A stretch of 64,000 bases of DNA from Methylotuvimicrobium sp018830325 (GCF_044788715.1 NZ_CP173170.1:2170001-2234000); one strand, 5' to 3'. Counted from the first letter of the stretch, positions 8,954 through 16,500 are shown. The notes: generated from the letters alone by a model not told the origin. Made by a program: numbers and translations.

Positions 8954-10567
8954 TTAATCCAGATGGTCGAAAGGCAACAGCTCGTCGATCCGGCTATTGG
9001 GCCAGGTAGGGAGTTTTTCCAGGGTTTCATTTAACCAAGCGGCGGGATCGAGGCCATTGAGTTTGGCAGTGCCGAGCAGGGTTTGGATGACGGCGGCCCG
9101 TTGACCGGCACGCTCGGATCCGGCGAACAGCCAGTTTTTTTTGCCCAGGGCAATGGGCCGGATGGCGTTTTCTACCGGGTTGTTGTCTATGGGTAAATCG
9201 CCAGTTTCGGCATATCGTGTCAGGGCTGGCCAGCGTTTTAACGCGTGATCGATGGCTTTGGCGGTCGCGGTATTCGGTGCGGTGCGCAACCGGGTTTGGT
9301 GCAGCCAGTCGTGTAAGTCCGTGAGTGCCGGCAGGCTTTTTTCGGCCCGAAGGGTTTGGCGCTCTCGGGATGTCAGTTCCCGCGCGTCGGCTTCTACCAC
9401 ATATAAGACCGCGATACGATTTAACGCCTCCTGCGCGATCGGGCTCTGATTGGCCTGATACAGATCGAAGAATTTTCGGCGCACATGCGCCCAGCACGCC
9501 AATTCGACACACGGTTCGAGTAGGCAAGATGATTCGGGATGCGCACGCGCCGTCGCAAACAGGGCTTTGTAGCCACTGTAGTCATCGACCAGCAGGTGAC
9601 CGTGCCAGCCTTGTAGAAATTGCTGCGCATGCCGGCCACTCCGGCCGGCTTGGTAGTCGAAGACGAGGATCTTGGGGCCGGGTTGCAAATCGTTGCTGCG
9701 ATAAGCCCATAAATAGGCTTTCTTGGTTTTGCCGTTGCCGGGATCCAGTTGCGAAACCGGGGTTTCGTCGGCATGCAAGCTATCGCGATGCAATAAGTGC
9801 CAGGTTAAACGATCGGCCAAGGGCTCCAGGGCGACGCCGAGGCGTCCGACCCAATCGGCCAGTGTCGAGCGGGACAAGATCACACCGCTACGGGCGGCGA
9901 TCTGTTCCAATCGGTACAACGGCAAGTGATCGAGGAATTTGCCGATCAGCACCCAGGTCAGCAAGCCGACTGCCGCCATACCGCCGTCGATCACGGCTGG
10001 AGGAATCGGCGCCGCCGTGACGGTTTCACAGGCTCGGCAGGCATATTGCGGGCGGATATGACGATGGACAAAGAATTTAGCCGGCTCGACGTCCAGTTGT
10101 TCGGTGACGTCTTCGCCGATCTTGACCAAGTCCTTGCCGCACTGACCGCAAGTGCAGGATTCGGGGTCGTGACGGTGCTCGATGCGGGGCAAATGATCCG
10201 GTAAGGGCTGGCGGCCGGCGCGCGGACGTTTGGGGCGAACCACAGTATCACACGCCGGGCCGTCTTGAAGCTGCTCGACCTCGGCTTCGATAGCGGCAAT
10301 GTCGGCATCGAGAGTTTCCTCGAACACGTCGCGTTGCAGTGGTGCCAGCGCTTCGCTCTTGGTGCTGAAGCGGATACGCTTGTAGTAGGCCAATTCGTAG
10401 GTCAGGGCGCCGATTTTGAGGTCTTTAGCCTGGATGTCAGCTTCTTTAGCCTCAATGGTTTTGGCGTCCTGAGCAGCTTGATCAAGAAGCGCCTGCAGCA
10501 ACGCCGCGACATGGTTTTTCGCGGCGGGCTCCAGGTTCAATTGATCGAGTTCGGCCAGTGGATTCAT
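8954..10567 (-). CDS. tnpC: IS66 transposase TnpC
   Basis: 537 residues, the DDE transposase of IS66. Order: N-terminal coiled coil, a basic region with a Cys4 zinc ribbon (CTCGQCGK ... YACRACE), DDE core with HADETPV and VDDYSGYKA, and the C-terminal NPVENAIRPIALGKKN motif carrying the catalytic Glu. Full length with no stops. Confidence 0.96.
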   Translation of the reverse strand: MNPLAELDQLNLEPAAKNHVAALLQALLDQAAQDAKTIEAKEADIQAKDLKIGALTYELAYYKRIRFSTKSEALAPLQRDVFEETLDADIAAIEAEVEQLQDGPACDTVVRPKRPRAGRQPLPDHLPRIEHRHDPESCTCGQCGKDLVKIGEDVTEQLDVEPAKFFVHRHIRPQYACRACETVTAAPIPPAVIDGGMAAVGLLTWVLIGKFLDHLPLYRLEQIAARSGVILSRSTLADWVGRLGVALEPLADRLTWHLLHRDSLHADETPVSQLDPGNGKTKKAYLWAYRSNDLQPGPKILVFDYQAGRSGRHAQQFLQGWHGHLLVDDYSGYKALFATARAHPESSCLLEPCVELACWAHVRRKFFDLYQANQSPIAQEALNRIAVLYVVEADARELTSRERQTLRAEKSLPALTDLHDWLHQTRLRTAPNTATAKAIDHALKRWPALTRYAETGDLPIDNNPVENAIRPIALGKKNWLFAGSERAGQRAAVIQTLLGTAKLNGLDPAAWLNETLEKLPTWPNSRIDELLPFDHLD

Positions 10568-10652
10568 GGGGCTTATTATACCCTATCAAGCCCTCTGAAG
10601 CACTTGATTCAACTGGGTTTCTACGAATTTTTACGTGTTTTTTTCAGGCCTT

Positions 10653-11003
10653 TTAGACTTGCCAATCGGCTGACGATGACGCCGATAAGCGCTGCCAATC
10701 GACCCCGGCAATCAACCATTGCCACTGCGCCTGACTCAGGGCAAATACGGTTTCGGAGGCCTTGGGCCAGGTAAACGAGCCTCGATGCAGACGGCGTTGA
10801 CACAACCAAACGCCATTGCCGTCCCACAGCAACACTTTCAAACGATTACCGGCGCGATTGCGAAAAATAAACGCTGCCCCGGCGCATGGCGCATGTCCTA
10901 AGCGCTGTTGGACAATCGCCGACAAGCCATCGATGCCCCGCCTCATATCGACCGGCTCGACCGCCAGCCAGATTTGCGCCGGACTCTCAATCAAACCAGA
11001 CAT
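10653..11003 (-). CDS. tnpB: IS66 accessory protein TnpB
   Basis: 116 residues of the IS66 Orf2 family (VEPVDMRRGIDGL ... FRNRAGNRLKVLLWDGNG ... LHRGSFTWP). Needed with TnpA for transposition, exact role unclear. The ATG at 11003 was chosen because it gives the family N-terminus; it overlaps the end of tnpA by 13 bases. Confidence 0.94.
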   Translation of the reverse strand: MSGLIESPAQIWLAVEPVDMRRGIDGLSAIVQQRLGHAPCAGAAFIFRNRAGNRLKVLLWDGNGVWLCQRRLHRGSFTWPKASETVFALSQAQWQWLIAGVDWQRLSASSSADWQV

Positions 11004-11284
11004 TGCAGCAACTCCCCGAGCCAATGCGGCGATACACTGACCGGCAGCTCTAAAACGTGGCCTTGCGGCCAACGTAACGACAACGAACCCGAGACCGCCG
11101 GCTCCGGTTGCAGCCGGACCGGTATCAATGTCGGCGCATCGGCGTCAACCGCTTGCCGAGCCAATCGGCACCAGCGGCCAAAGGTTTTGACGTTCAAACC
11201 CGTCTGACGGCAATACGCTGATTTCGTCAATCCGCTGGCTTGCCAGGCTTCGATGTGATGTTTCTGTTTGTCCGATAATGCCAT
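10991..11284 (-). CDS. tnpA: IS66 accessory protein TnpA
   Basis: 97 residues with an N-terminal helix-turn-helix of the IS66 Orf1/IS3-like type (SDKQKHHIEAWQASGLTKSAYCRQTG). First gene of the IS66 operon, just inside the right end of the element. Confidence 0.92.
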   Translation of the reverse strand: MALSDKQKHHIEAWQASGLTKSAYCRQTGLNVKTFGRWCRLARQAVDADAPTLIPVRLQPEPAVSGSLSLRWPQGHVLELPVSVSPHWLGELLQCLV

Positions 11285-11360
11285 GTGCTCTCCTCGTGGA
11301 AAAATCCTGAGGATAACAGTGGCTGCGAGGGATTTTTAGATGGTGGCGTTGGACGCTTAC

Positions 11361-12219
11361 CGTATAACAGTTTGGCGACGAGATCGACCGGATCGTCGAG
11401 ATGATCAAAAATCAACTCGACTTCTTCGCGAGATAGAACCACCGGAATATAAGGCTTGCGTTTGGCTCGCGCGACACCTTTGATTTCGCCGAAATCCTTT
11501 TTCAAAACGTGTTGAAACAAAAACAGCAACGCATTGAATGCCTGATTTTGAGTCGACGCAGACACTTTCTTCTCGACAGCAAGATCACTCAAAAACGCCA
11601 CGACATCCTGTTGCGTCAAATTCCGGTAATCTTTACTTTGGGTAAACGCTTGCAAACGGCGCGCCCAGCCGCGATAGGATTTCAAAGTCTTCGGCGAATA
11701 ATGGCGCAATTGGATTTCACGAGTCAGATTGTCAAAGACAAAAACCCAACTGCATCCGGTTTGTTTTTCAGCAACATTATTATTGGGTTGGCTTTTATTG
11801 GAGGCGGCCGAATGCCGCGAGTGTTCATAAGGCAGCGATCGATGAAGCGGGAGATTCGGATCAGGCGATTTTTTTTGAAGCGAAATATCCGGAATTGGCG
11901 GAGCTTGTATCGGCAAGGTTTGGACTGCATTACTAGGCAGTTCGGCGTCTTCGGCATCGGCGGTTGCTTTTGATTGGTAAAACAGCACAATAGCCTGCCG
12001 AGCCTGCTCTCGTTGTTGAGCCGATTGGCCTTTTTGGTCGAGTTTGTCGAGAAACAACGGCAAGCTGGAGCGATGAAAAGGATCATGATGATATTTGTGA
12101 CAAAAATCCCAATAGAAACGAAGCCATTTTCGATAAAAGTGTTTGATATTCTCAGGGTGCCGCCCTTGATCCAATTCTGCATTAAACTGATGAGATAATT
12201 CATCGGGAAGACTCAACAT
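11361..12219 (-). pseudogene. intI: Integron integrase IntI, 5' half with long N-terminal extension
   Basis: Encodes the N-terminal and central part of IntI up to KLLYG, where IS66 is inserted. The normal IntI start (REIQLRHYSPKTLKSYRGW, core-binding domain) appears only at ~residue 165. Before it lies a helical stretch (PENIKHFYRKWLRFYWDFC ... QQREQARQAIVLFYQ, ~residues 22-82) that itself looks like a second SAM-like core-binding domain, then a polar linker. Starts at 12219, facing away from the cassettes, as in other integrons. Confidence 0.92.
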
Positions 12220-12295
12220 TGTAATTATCCGAATCTGGTTATCATGCTAAAAATGTATATTATCCGGTTTAGAACTACAAGGGCTTTAGAAAAAA

Positions 12296-12325
12296 TTGAC
12301 TTTAACAGCTGGTCTAGTGTACAAG
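12296..12325 (+). promoter_or_regulatory. Candidate cassette promoter Pc
   Basis: TTGACT (12296-12301), 18-bp spacer, TACAAG (12320-12325), directed at the first cassette from the intI-attI region, where Pc promoters normally lie. Confidence 0.5.
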
Positions 12326-12343
12326 ATATGCAGATCTAGATAA

Positions 12344-12357
12344 TAACTTGTTAGCGA
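12344..12357 (+). other. attI: Probable attI crossover site
   Basis: AACTTGTTAGCG contains a GTTAGC core in the position expected between intI and cassette 1. Crossover would be G12350|T12351. Inferred from position and the GTTRRR core only. Confidence 0.5.
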
Positions 12358-12376
12358 ATAAGAAAAGGAGTTGTTA

Positions 12377-12610
12377 ATGGCCCCAGTGCCAATACCAAAA
12401 CCATCTTTTTTAGATTCTTGTGAATACATGGGGGCATTCTCTGGCGAGCGCCGCTGGAGGTCGCACGATGGAAAACGCATTTATACGTGGGGTCATCTTC
12501 ACGGCGAGATCGAGGTTTTTAACAAGAGAGGGCGGCACCTCGGCGTGATCGATCCAATTCATGGAGCTATCATTAAAGAACCAGTTAAAGGGAGAAAAAT
12601 CGATGTCTAA
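12377..12610 (+). CDS. Stand-alone colicin E3-like ribonuclease domain protein
   Basis: 77 residues; the ATG has AAGGAG seven bases upstream. From RRWRSHDGKRIY to KGRKIDV it lines up with the cytotoxic 16S rRNase domain of colicin E3. Aligned against YEWDSQHGELE of E3, this protein has YTWGHLHGEIE: the equivalents of His513 and Glu517 are kept, while Asp510 is Gly. There is no translocation or receptor domain, so it would act inside the cell, as a toxin-antitoxin toxin. It overlaps the next gene by 8 nt and is the first cassette, nearest the promoter. Confidence 0.72.
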   Translation: MAPVPIPKPSFLDSCEYMGAFSGERRWRSHDGKRIYTWGHLHGEIEVFNKRGRHLGVIDPIHGAIIKEPVKGRKIDV

Positions 12611-12917
12611 TTTCATTGAGCAATGTCTCGCAGGTTTAGCGCTCCAAGATGACATTGATGATTTCGTAGATTCTTGGCATGAACAGGAGGGCGATGATTC
12701 TTTGCATCATTTTCTTGGTATGACCAAGAGAGAATATTCATTATGGGTTGCAGACCCAGATGTATTGCCGTACATCATTAATGCCCATCACTTTGGCAAA
12801 GATGTATCTGTTCTTCTCGAGGAAGCTGATACGTTACCACTTGCGGCTAGATCAGATGGTCCGGATAAAGCCTTGAAGCTTATGCGATGGCTCAAAAGCG
12901 AAGGAATGTGGAATTAG
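12603..12917 (+). CDS. Putative antitoxin of the colicin E3-like toxin
   Basis: 104 residues, acidic, mostly helical, starting at ATG 12603 with AGGGAG upstream. It contains FLGMTKREYSLWVADPDVL, a pattern seen in small proteins paired with toxins, followed by IINAHHFGKD. Overlap with the RNase gene before it (8 nt) and the peptidase gene after it (31 nt) implies translational coupling. Antitoxin role is inferred from position and acidity; I do not recognise a named family. Confidence 0.55.
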   Translation: MSNFIEQCLAGLALQDDIDDFVDSWHEQEGDDSLHHFLGMTKREYSLWVADPDVLPYIINAHHFGKDVSVLLEEADTLPLAARSDGPDKALKLMRWLKSEGMWN

Positions 12918-13888
12918 CTGTGAGTGCGGCTTCTAATTTTGCGCGTCGAGTAGTGGAAAAATACGAACTGGAGCCACCAATCGACATTGAGAGGCTTGTT
13001 TCGGAATATGCGGATCTCAAATTCGCAGACATTCCGTTTGAAGGTGCTGACGGTATTTCCCTAAATCTTAAGGTAATTGGGAAAACAACAAGGGTTATCG
13101 TTAATAAGAACATGCCTGCAGCTAGGCAAAGATTTACGATGGCGCATGAATTGGGACATGTAATCATTCCTTGGCATGTTGGAACAATTATTGATCACAT
13201 TGACCCTGAGCAAGCTGGCGGTGCAGATTGGTATTGGGCGATTGAGGAAGAAGCCAATACTTTCGCGGCAGAACTTCTAATGCCGCATCGTTTTATAGAG
13301 AAGCTATTGGTCGAAGAGGCGGATTTAGCAAGAGTACATCGAAAGGTGGCGAGAGAATGTGAAGTGTCGCCTTTTGCGTCTGCTATTCGAATTTCAGCCT
13401 TCATGCCCTCCAATATCGTTTACGCCTACGAAAGAAACGATTCGGTTGAGTTTTCAGGAAGAACACCCGGTACAATTGCTAGTGCATTAGGTAGGGGTGG
13501 AGAATTTCCAGTTACCCCATACGACTACGCTACCTCATATTTCCACAAAGTTTTAAACGGGGGAATAGTCCACTGGTGGGTGTTGCCAAGCGAGATTCAC
13601 TACGAAATTGACGACGATAGGTCTTGGCGAGAAATTCTAAGCGCTATGATAACAGATATTGGAATTGAATCGTCACAGGTTCAAAAATATAAGTCCTCAA
13701 TAAATGGGGTTGTTGCATATGCAAATGGTGCATGCAAAAGACGCAACACATATACGATCGACTCAGTAGTATCGGCAAGTGTCCAGCGCTTTAAGGATAG
13801 AGGCGGTTACGAGTCTTTTGTTCAACATCCAGATTTCAATGTATTTTTGGTGAAGAAGGCGGAAGAGCTTGTATCAGGAAATCGCTAA
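12887..13888 (+). CDS. ImmA/IrrE-family metallopeptidase
   Basis: 333 residues. The zincin motif HELGH (in RFTMAHELGHVI, ~residue 87) and a downstream EEEANTFAAELLMP supply the zinc ligands of ImmA/IrrE (PF06114) peptidases, which cleave repressors or antitoxins. It overlaps the preceding gene by 31 nt, so the three genes form one cassette operon. The C-terminal ~150 residues have no domain I recognise. Its stop codon lies in the first core of the following attC. Confidence 0.85.
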   Translation: MAQKRRNVELAVSAASNFARRVVEKYELEPPIDIERLVSEYADLKFADIPFEGADGISLNLKVIGKTTRVIVNKNMPAARQRFTMAHELGHVIIPWHVGTIIDHIDPEQAGGADWYWAIEEEANTFAAELLMPHRFIEKLLVEEADLARVHRKVARECEVSPFASAIRISAFMPSNIVYAYERNDSVEFSGRTPGTIASALGRGGEFPVTPYDYATSYFHKVLNGGIVHWWVLPSEIHYEIDDDRSWREILSAMITDIGIESSQVQKYKSSINGVVAYANGACKRRNTYTIDSVVSASVQRFKDRGGYESFVQHPDFNVFLVKKAEELVSGNR

Positions 13889-13956
13889 CAATGCCGTTAA
13901 CTCGGACGCATTTTTCATTCGCTGCGCTCACTACAAATGCGCCGGTTACGGTTGGC
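13883..13956 (+). other. attC: attC site, right end displaced by 126-bp unit
   Basis: CGCTAAC at the gene end, arms CGGACGCATTT and AAATGCGCCGG, then GGTTGGCG, where GTTRRRY should follow. The 126-bp unit begins instead, and GTTAGGC appears only after it. Confidence 0.65.
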
Positions 13957-14082
13957 GATGGCTCCGCTTCGCGGAGCCATCGGGTCAGATAAGGAGCTTG
14001 AGCATGTCAAAACGACATACAGTATCAAACGCAACGCTATCAATCAGATCAAGCAGGCGCTTGGGCGCTCCTTATCTGACCC
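13957..14082 (+). repeat. attC-associated 126-bp hairpin unit, copy 1
   Basis: An 11-TTC-11 hairpin (GATGGCTCCGC / GCGGAGCCATC, 13957-13981) is followed by a 17-bp inverted repeat (CGGGTCAGATAAGGAGC ... GCTCCTTATCTGACCCG) enclosing ~65 bp. GTTAGGC follows directly. A 27-codon ORF (14004-14087, starts MSKRHTV) has AAGGAG eight bases upstream and its stop in the GTTAG core. Copies 2 and 3 have exactly the same length. Confidence 0.88.
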
Positions 14083-14147
14083 GTTAGGCGTGCACGAGCC
14101 TTGCGTCTGACAATCTTAATTTTAGGCTCAAACAATGAGGAAAAAAT

Positions 14148-14282
14148 ATGATTGGATACAACCATGTATGTGAAGACTGTGGCCATGAGTGGGAGCAAGC
14201 TCATGAAGATGATGCTCATGCGGATGCAGCAAAATGTCCAAATTGTGGAAGTGAATCAACTCAGGCATACCGACAAGGGTAA
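14148..14282 (+). CDS. Zinc-ribbon mini-protein
   Basis: 44 residues; ATG preceded by GAGG. Two CxxC knuckles (CEDCGHEW and CPNCGS) 20 residues apart resemble the FmdB/regulatory zinc-ribbon pattern. His/Asp-rich centre. Lies alone at the start of its cassette; role unknown, perhaps nucleic-acid or protein binding. Confidence 0.65.
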   Translation: MIGYNHVCEDCGHEWEQAHEDDAHADAAKCPNCGSESTQAYRQG

Positions 14283-14290
14283 ATGAAAAA

Positions 14291-14313
14291 GGCGGGCAGT
14301 TTATCTGCCCGCC
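14291..14313 (-). terminator. Rho-independent terminator (minus strand)
   Basis: GGCGGGCAG / CTGCCCGCC, 9 bp perfect with a 5-nt loop; read on the minus strand it is followed by TTTTTC. It ends the minus-strand gene at 14320 and may also stop readthrough from the zinc-ribbon gene. Confidence 0.85.
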
Positions 14314-14319
14314 ATTGCT

Positions 14320-14562
14320 TTACGCGGTCACAAAATTATTTAGTTTATTTTGTTCGATGAGTTTTTTAGACTCATTTTTTGGAAGTGCTTTTTTAGCGAG
14401 GGTTTCGTGAGTTTTAAGTAAGCTACGCACATCGTTAGCATCAATATTTATATTGTTATCCTGAAATACACCAGCAATGGCATTTGCGCCTAAACCAGCC
14501 TCATCCATTTCGATAATTCTGTTAAGGTTGCCATGGTATTTCCACATTTGTCCAGGATTCAT
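14320..14562 (-). CDS. Hypothetical cassette protein, reverse orientation
   Basis: 80 residues from the ATG at 14562, which has GGAG nine bases upstream; an ATG at 14577 would add MEIFL but overlaps that ribosome-binding site. Helical, charged C-terminus (LAKKALPKNESKKLIEQNK). No recognised family. It faces against the array, so it needs its own promoter, a trait of toxin-antitoxin and regulatory cassettes. Confidence 0.55.
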   Translation of the reverse strand: MNPGQMWKYHGNLNRIIEMDEAGLGANAIAGVFQDNNINIDANDVRSLLKTHETLAKKALPKNESKKLIEQNKLNNFVTA

Positions 14563-14584
14563 AAGGAAAATCTCCATAATTAGT

Positions 14585-14701
14585 AGGCTAAAAGATCAAT
14601 TAGTGTTACAAGAAAAATCGCTTGAACCTTATGGAAATTGGGGCGATTATTTAGATTTCAAGGTTGAAGGTGGTATTCGCCTAACCAGCGGGTCAACTTG
14701 A
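14585..14701 (+). pseudogene. 5'-truncated cassette gene fragment
   Basis: An in-frame protein-like tail (LEPYGNWGDYLDFKVEGG) without start codon or ribosome-binding site runs into the following attC and ends there, as cassette genes do. Probably the 3' remnant of a lost gene. Confidence 0.35.
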
Positions 14702-14765
14702 CCGGCAAAAGCTACGCGCCTATCGTCGCTAAGCTTTCGCCGTCAAGTTACCCTTATCGTTAGGT
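14679..14765 (+). other. attC: attC site
   Basis: R'' GCCTAAC, R' GTTAGGT; complementary arms GGGTCAACTTGAC and GTCAAGTTACCC. 87 bp, complete. Confidence 0.85.
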
Positions 14766-14848
14766 TCACAAAATCGAAAAGGAGAAAATCATGAAATTGA
14801 TAATTAGGATTTCGCGAAAAATAACTTCTTGGAGTTATGAGCTTTGTC

Positions 14849-14953
14849 GAGGGTTCGGTAACTCGCCTGGCAGGACGCCGTGAATACGTCCTTGTAGGCT
14901 TGACGGCGGCTTTCCCTGCCGCCGACACCTGCCAATCGAGCAACCGAACCCTC
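14849..14953. repeat. Structured palindromic repeat, copy 2
   Basis: 105-bp relative of 7206-7308. Outer stem GAGGGTTCGG/CCGAACCCTC, second stem CTGGCAGG/CCTGCCAA, invariant GACG/CGTC hairpin, CGGCGGC/GCCGCCG hairpin. It follows an ATG (14791) with AGGAG that opens only ~18 residues before entering the repeat, so it may have inserted into a cassette leader. Confidence 0.75.
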
Positions 14954-14973
14954 CAAAAATAGGGAAGTTATTT

Positions 14974-15260
14974 ATGACCAAATCCTTAGCGCCATCTTGG
15001 CTTTATTTTTCTCAGTACCTGCGCTTGCTTGCCAGTTTGATACCGATTGTGGGGTTGGCTCGCAATGCTACAAACCAGGAGGGGGAATCAATGGGTGGTG
15101 TGTAGGTGGCCTTAACCCGGGGAATCAAAATGATAGAAGACCAGCAAGAGACCCGTTAGATGTTACAGGAAAGCGGGGCAATACTTGCTCTTTTGATACC
15201 GACTGTGGCCCTGGTGGACAGTGCGTCAAAGGCAGTGGAATCTACGGGACATGCTTGTAG
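14974..15260 (+). pseudogene. Secreted Cys-rich repeat protein, apparent -1 frameshift
   Basis: ATG 14974 has AGGGAAG upstream and begins MTK; restoring one A in the A-run at 14980-14982 joins it to ILSAILALFFSVPALA, a perfect signal peptide, then two Cys repeats (CQFDTDCGVGSQC and CSFDTDCGPGGQC). Without the shift the main frame has only a TTG at 14997. Either a real lesion or a base-calling error. Function unknown; small secreted disulphide-rich protein. Confidence 0.6.
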
Positions 15261-15265
15261 AAAGA

Positions 15266-15332
15266 ACCTAACAAGGCAAATCCAGCCGACCCAAAAATCG
15301 CTGCGCGCTTTTCGGTCGGCTGATTTGCAGCG
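15266..15332 (+). other. attC: attC site followed by a composite hairpin unit
   Basis: R'' ACCTAAC; arms AAATCCAGCCGACC and GGTCGGCTGATTT; the right core reads GTTCCCG instead of GTTRRRY, because another hairpin unit starts at its TT. Confidence 0.65.
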
Positions 15333-15477
15333 TTCCCGGCGGCTTCGCCGCCGGGAATCGCGGCGCTCACTTCGTTCGGCCTTGTCCCGTCGCCTTGCGC
15401 CGGAACAAGGCACTTCACCAGACTGCGCAGCCGTCGAGTTTACAGCTTGCCGCCCGCTCCGCTGGTGAGCGCCGCGA
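15333..15477 (+). repeat. attC-associated hairpin unit of unrelated sequence
   Basis: Same design as the 126-bp units but different bases: 11-TTC-11 hairpin (TTCCCGGCGGC / GCCGCCGGGAA, 15333-15357), then a 15-bp inverted repeat AATCGCGGCGCTCAC ... GTGAGCGCCGCGATT enclosing ~94 bp. ~145 bp. No ORF inside. TTAACC follows. Confidence 0.65.
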
Positions 15478-15498
15478 TTAACCCTTCCTCTCACAGCC

Positions 15499-15526
15499 TT
15501 GCGAATATACGTCAATGACGTATAAT
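15499..15526 (+). promoter_or_regulatory. higBA promoter and palindromic operator
   Basis: TTGCGA, 16 bp, TATAAT (15521-15526). A perfect 8-1-8 palindrome ATACGTCA-A-TGACGTAT (15507-15523) covers the spacer and enters the -10 box. The toxin ATG at 15533 lies about where transcription should start, so the mRNA may be leaderless. Confidence 0.6.
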
Positions 15527-15532
15527 GTTGTT

Positions 15533-15847
15533 ATGTTTACTATCATCGAAACCCCTACATTCGAAGCGGATGCCAAAAAAATATGGACCGAGGAGGAGCG
15601 AAATGCGTTCTTCGCTTGGTTAGCGGCTAATCCTGAGATTGGTGACCCCATTCCTGGCAGTGGTGGATGTAGAAAGGTTCGTTGGTCGGTGGCGGGGTCA
15701 GGGAAGCGCGGTGGAGTGAGAGTCATCTACTTCACCAAGTTGGCTAATGGTGAGATCTGGTTATTGGTGATCTACAAAAAAGCCGTTAAGGAAAACATAC
15801 CCGCGCATATCCTGAAGTCAGTTCGTGAGGTGCTGGAAAATGAATAA
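15533..15847 (+). CDS. higB: HigB/RelE-family mRNA-interferase toxin
   Basis: 104 residues; contains ETPTFEADAKKIW, GGCRKVRW, GKRGGVRVIYF and the basic VIYKKAVKENIP, typical of the RelE-like PF06296 toxins encoded upstream of an XRE antitoxin. ATG 15533 was preferred to 15515 because the -10 box lies between them. Overlaps the antitoxin gene. Confidence 0.88.
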   Translation: MFTIIETPTFEADAKKIWTEEERNAFFAWLAANPEIGDPIPGSGGCRKVRWSVAGSGKRGGVRVIYFTKLANGEIWLLVIYKKAVKENIPAHILKSVREVLENE

Positions 15848-16139
15848 CGAGATCTTGAGTGCAGAGGAACTTGGTAACAAGTTGCTCCAATCAGTTAAAG
15901 AAATGAAGGCTGGCAAAGCGGCTCGAACCAGTCGTGTTGAGCCTAACGAGGTTGCAGAGGCGCGGGGCAAGACTGGGCTAACCCAGATTGAGTTTGCTGA
16001 GGTACTGCATATTTCGCCGCGCACCTTGCAAGAATGGGAGCAAGGCCGCCGTAAACCCTCTGGACCTGCAAAAGCGCTTATCGAGATTGCTTTCCGCCAT
16101 CCTGAAGTTATTCGGGAAGACCTTGCGCTTAAGGGTTAA
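15840..16139 (+). CDS. higA: HigA-family XRE antitoxin
   Basis: 99 residues; ATG 15840 overlaps the toxin stop by 8 nt. Central helix-turn-helix ARGKTGLTQIEFAEVLHIS with RTLQEWEQGRR recognition region. Neutralises HigB and, by analogy, represses the promoter through the palindrome at 15507. Toxin-first order is the HigBA arrangement. Confidence 0.9.
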   Translation: MNNEILSAEELGNKLLQSVKEMKAGKAARTSRVEPNEVAEARGKTGLTQIEFAEVLHISPRTLQEWEQGRRKPSGPAKALIEIAFRHPEVIREDLALKG

Positions 16140-16205
16140 CAAACAATTGCAGCTTTAAATGTGGCTATGGATTTGGAGTTAGAGTTAATGTCTCAAACGT
16201 TAGGT
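16134..16205 (+). other. attC: Possible degenerate attC
   Basis: Ends in GTTAGGT and begins GGTTAAC at the higA stop, but inner arms do not pair well. Possibly a fusion of two site halves. Confidence 0.35.
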
Positions 16206-16500
16206 ACAGACTGCTCGAAAAGAGGAAGAAAACGCAAATCCTCAAAATCGTTCTGAACCCAAAGCTGGAGAGGTAGAAAAATCAAATAAGGATTCTGTAA
16301 ATGAAGCAGATGCTATTGAATATGTCATTGAAAGGCTGTTAAAGTTAAGACCAGTAAAGAAGCAATCTTTAATCAATTCAATTAAAGCCATGTTTCAATT
16401 TCAAGGCGGGATTTCTGATTCAGATACAGATAAAATCATTTCTGAGTTACAAAAACGTAAACACATAAAAGTCGAACAAAACAAAATTTTTTATTTGTAG
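16206..16500 (+). pseudogene. 5'-truncated cassette gene, homologous to 22066-22445
   Basis: Open frame from the attC core to TAG 16498 with no start codon in its first part; a stop (TAG) lies in the core itself. The product contains ARKEEENANPQN and SLINSIKAMFQFQGGI, both matching the cassette at 22066, whose 5' end is intact. So this copy lost about 30 N-terminal codons. Acidic, helical; unknown function. Confidence 0.6.

Larger units (their letters stand above)
8908..11360 (-). mobile_element. IS66-family insertion sequence inside intI
   Basis: 2453 bp. Both ends read inward as GTAAGCGTCCA, and an 8-bp direct duplication CGTATAAC flanks it (8900-8907 and 11361-11368), the duplication size known for IS66. 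It carries the three overlapping IS66 genes on the minus strand, all intact, so it may still be active. Confidence 0.95.

Noticed and set aside
12377..12610. Secreted bacteriocin
   Set aside because: No receptor-binding or translocation domain and no signal peptide; only the RNase domain is present.
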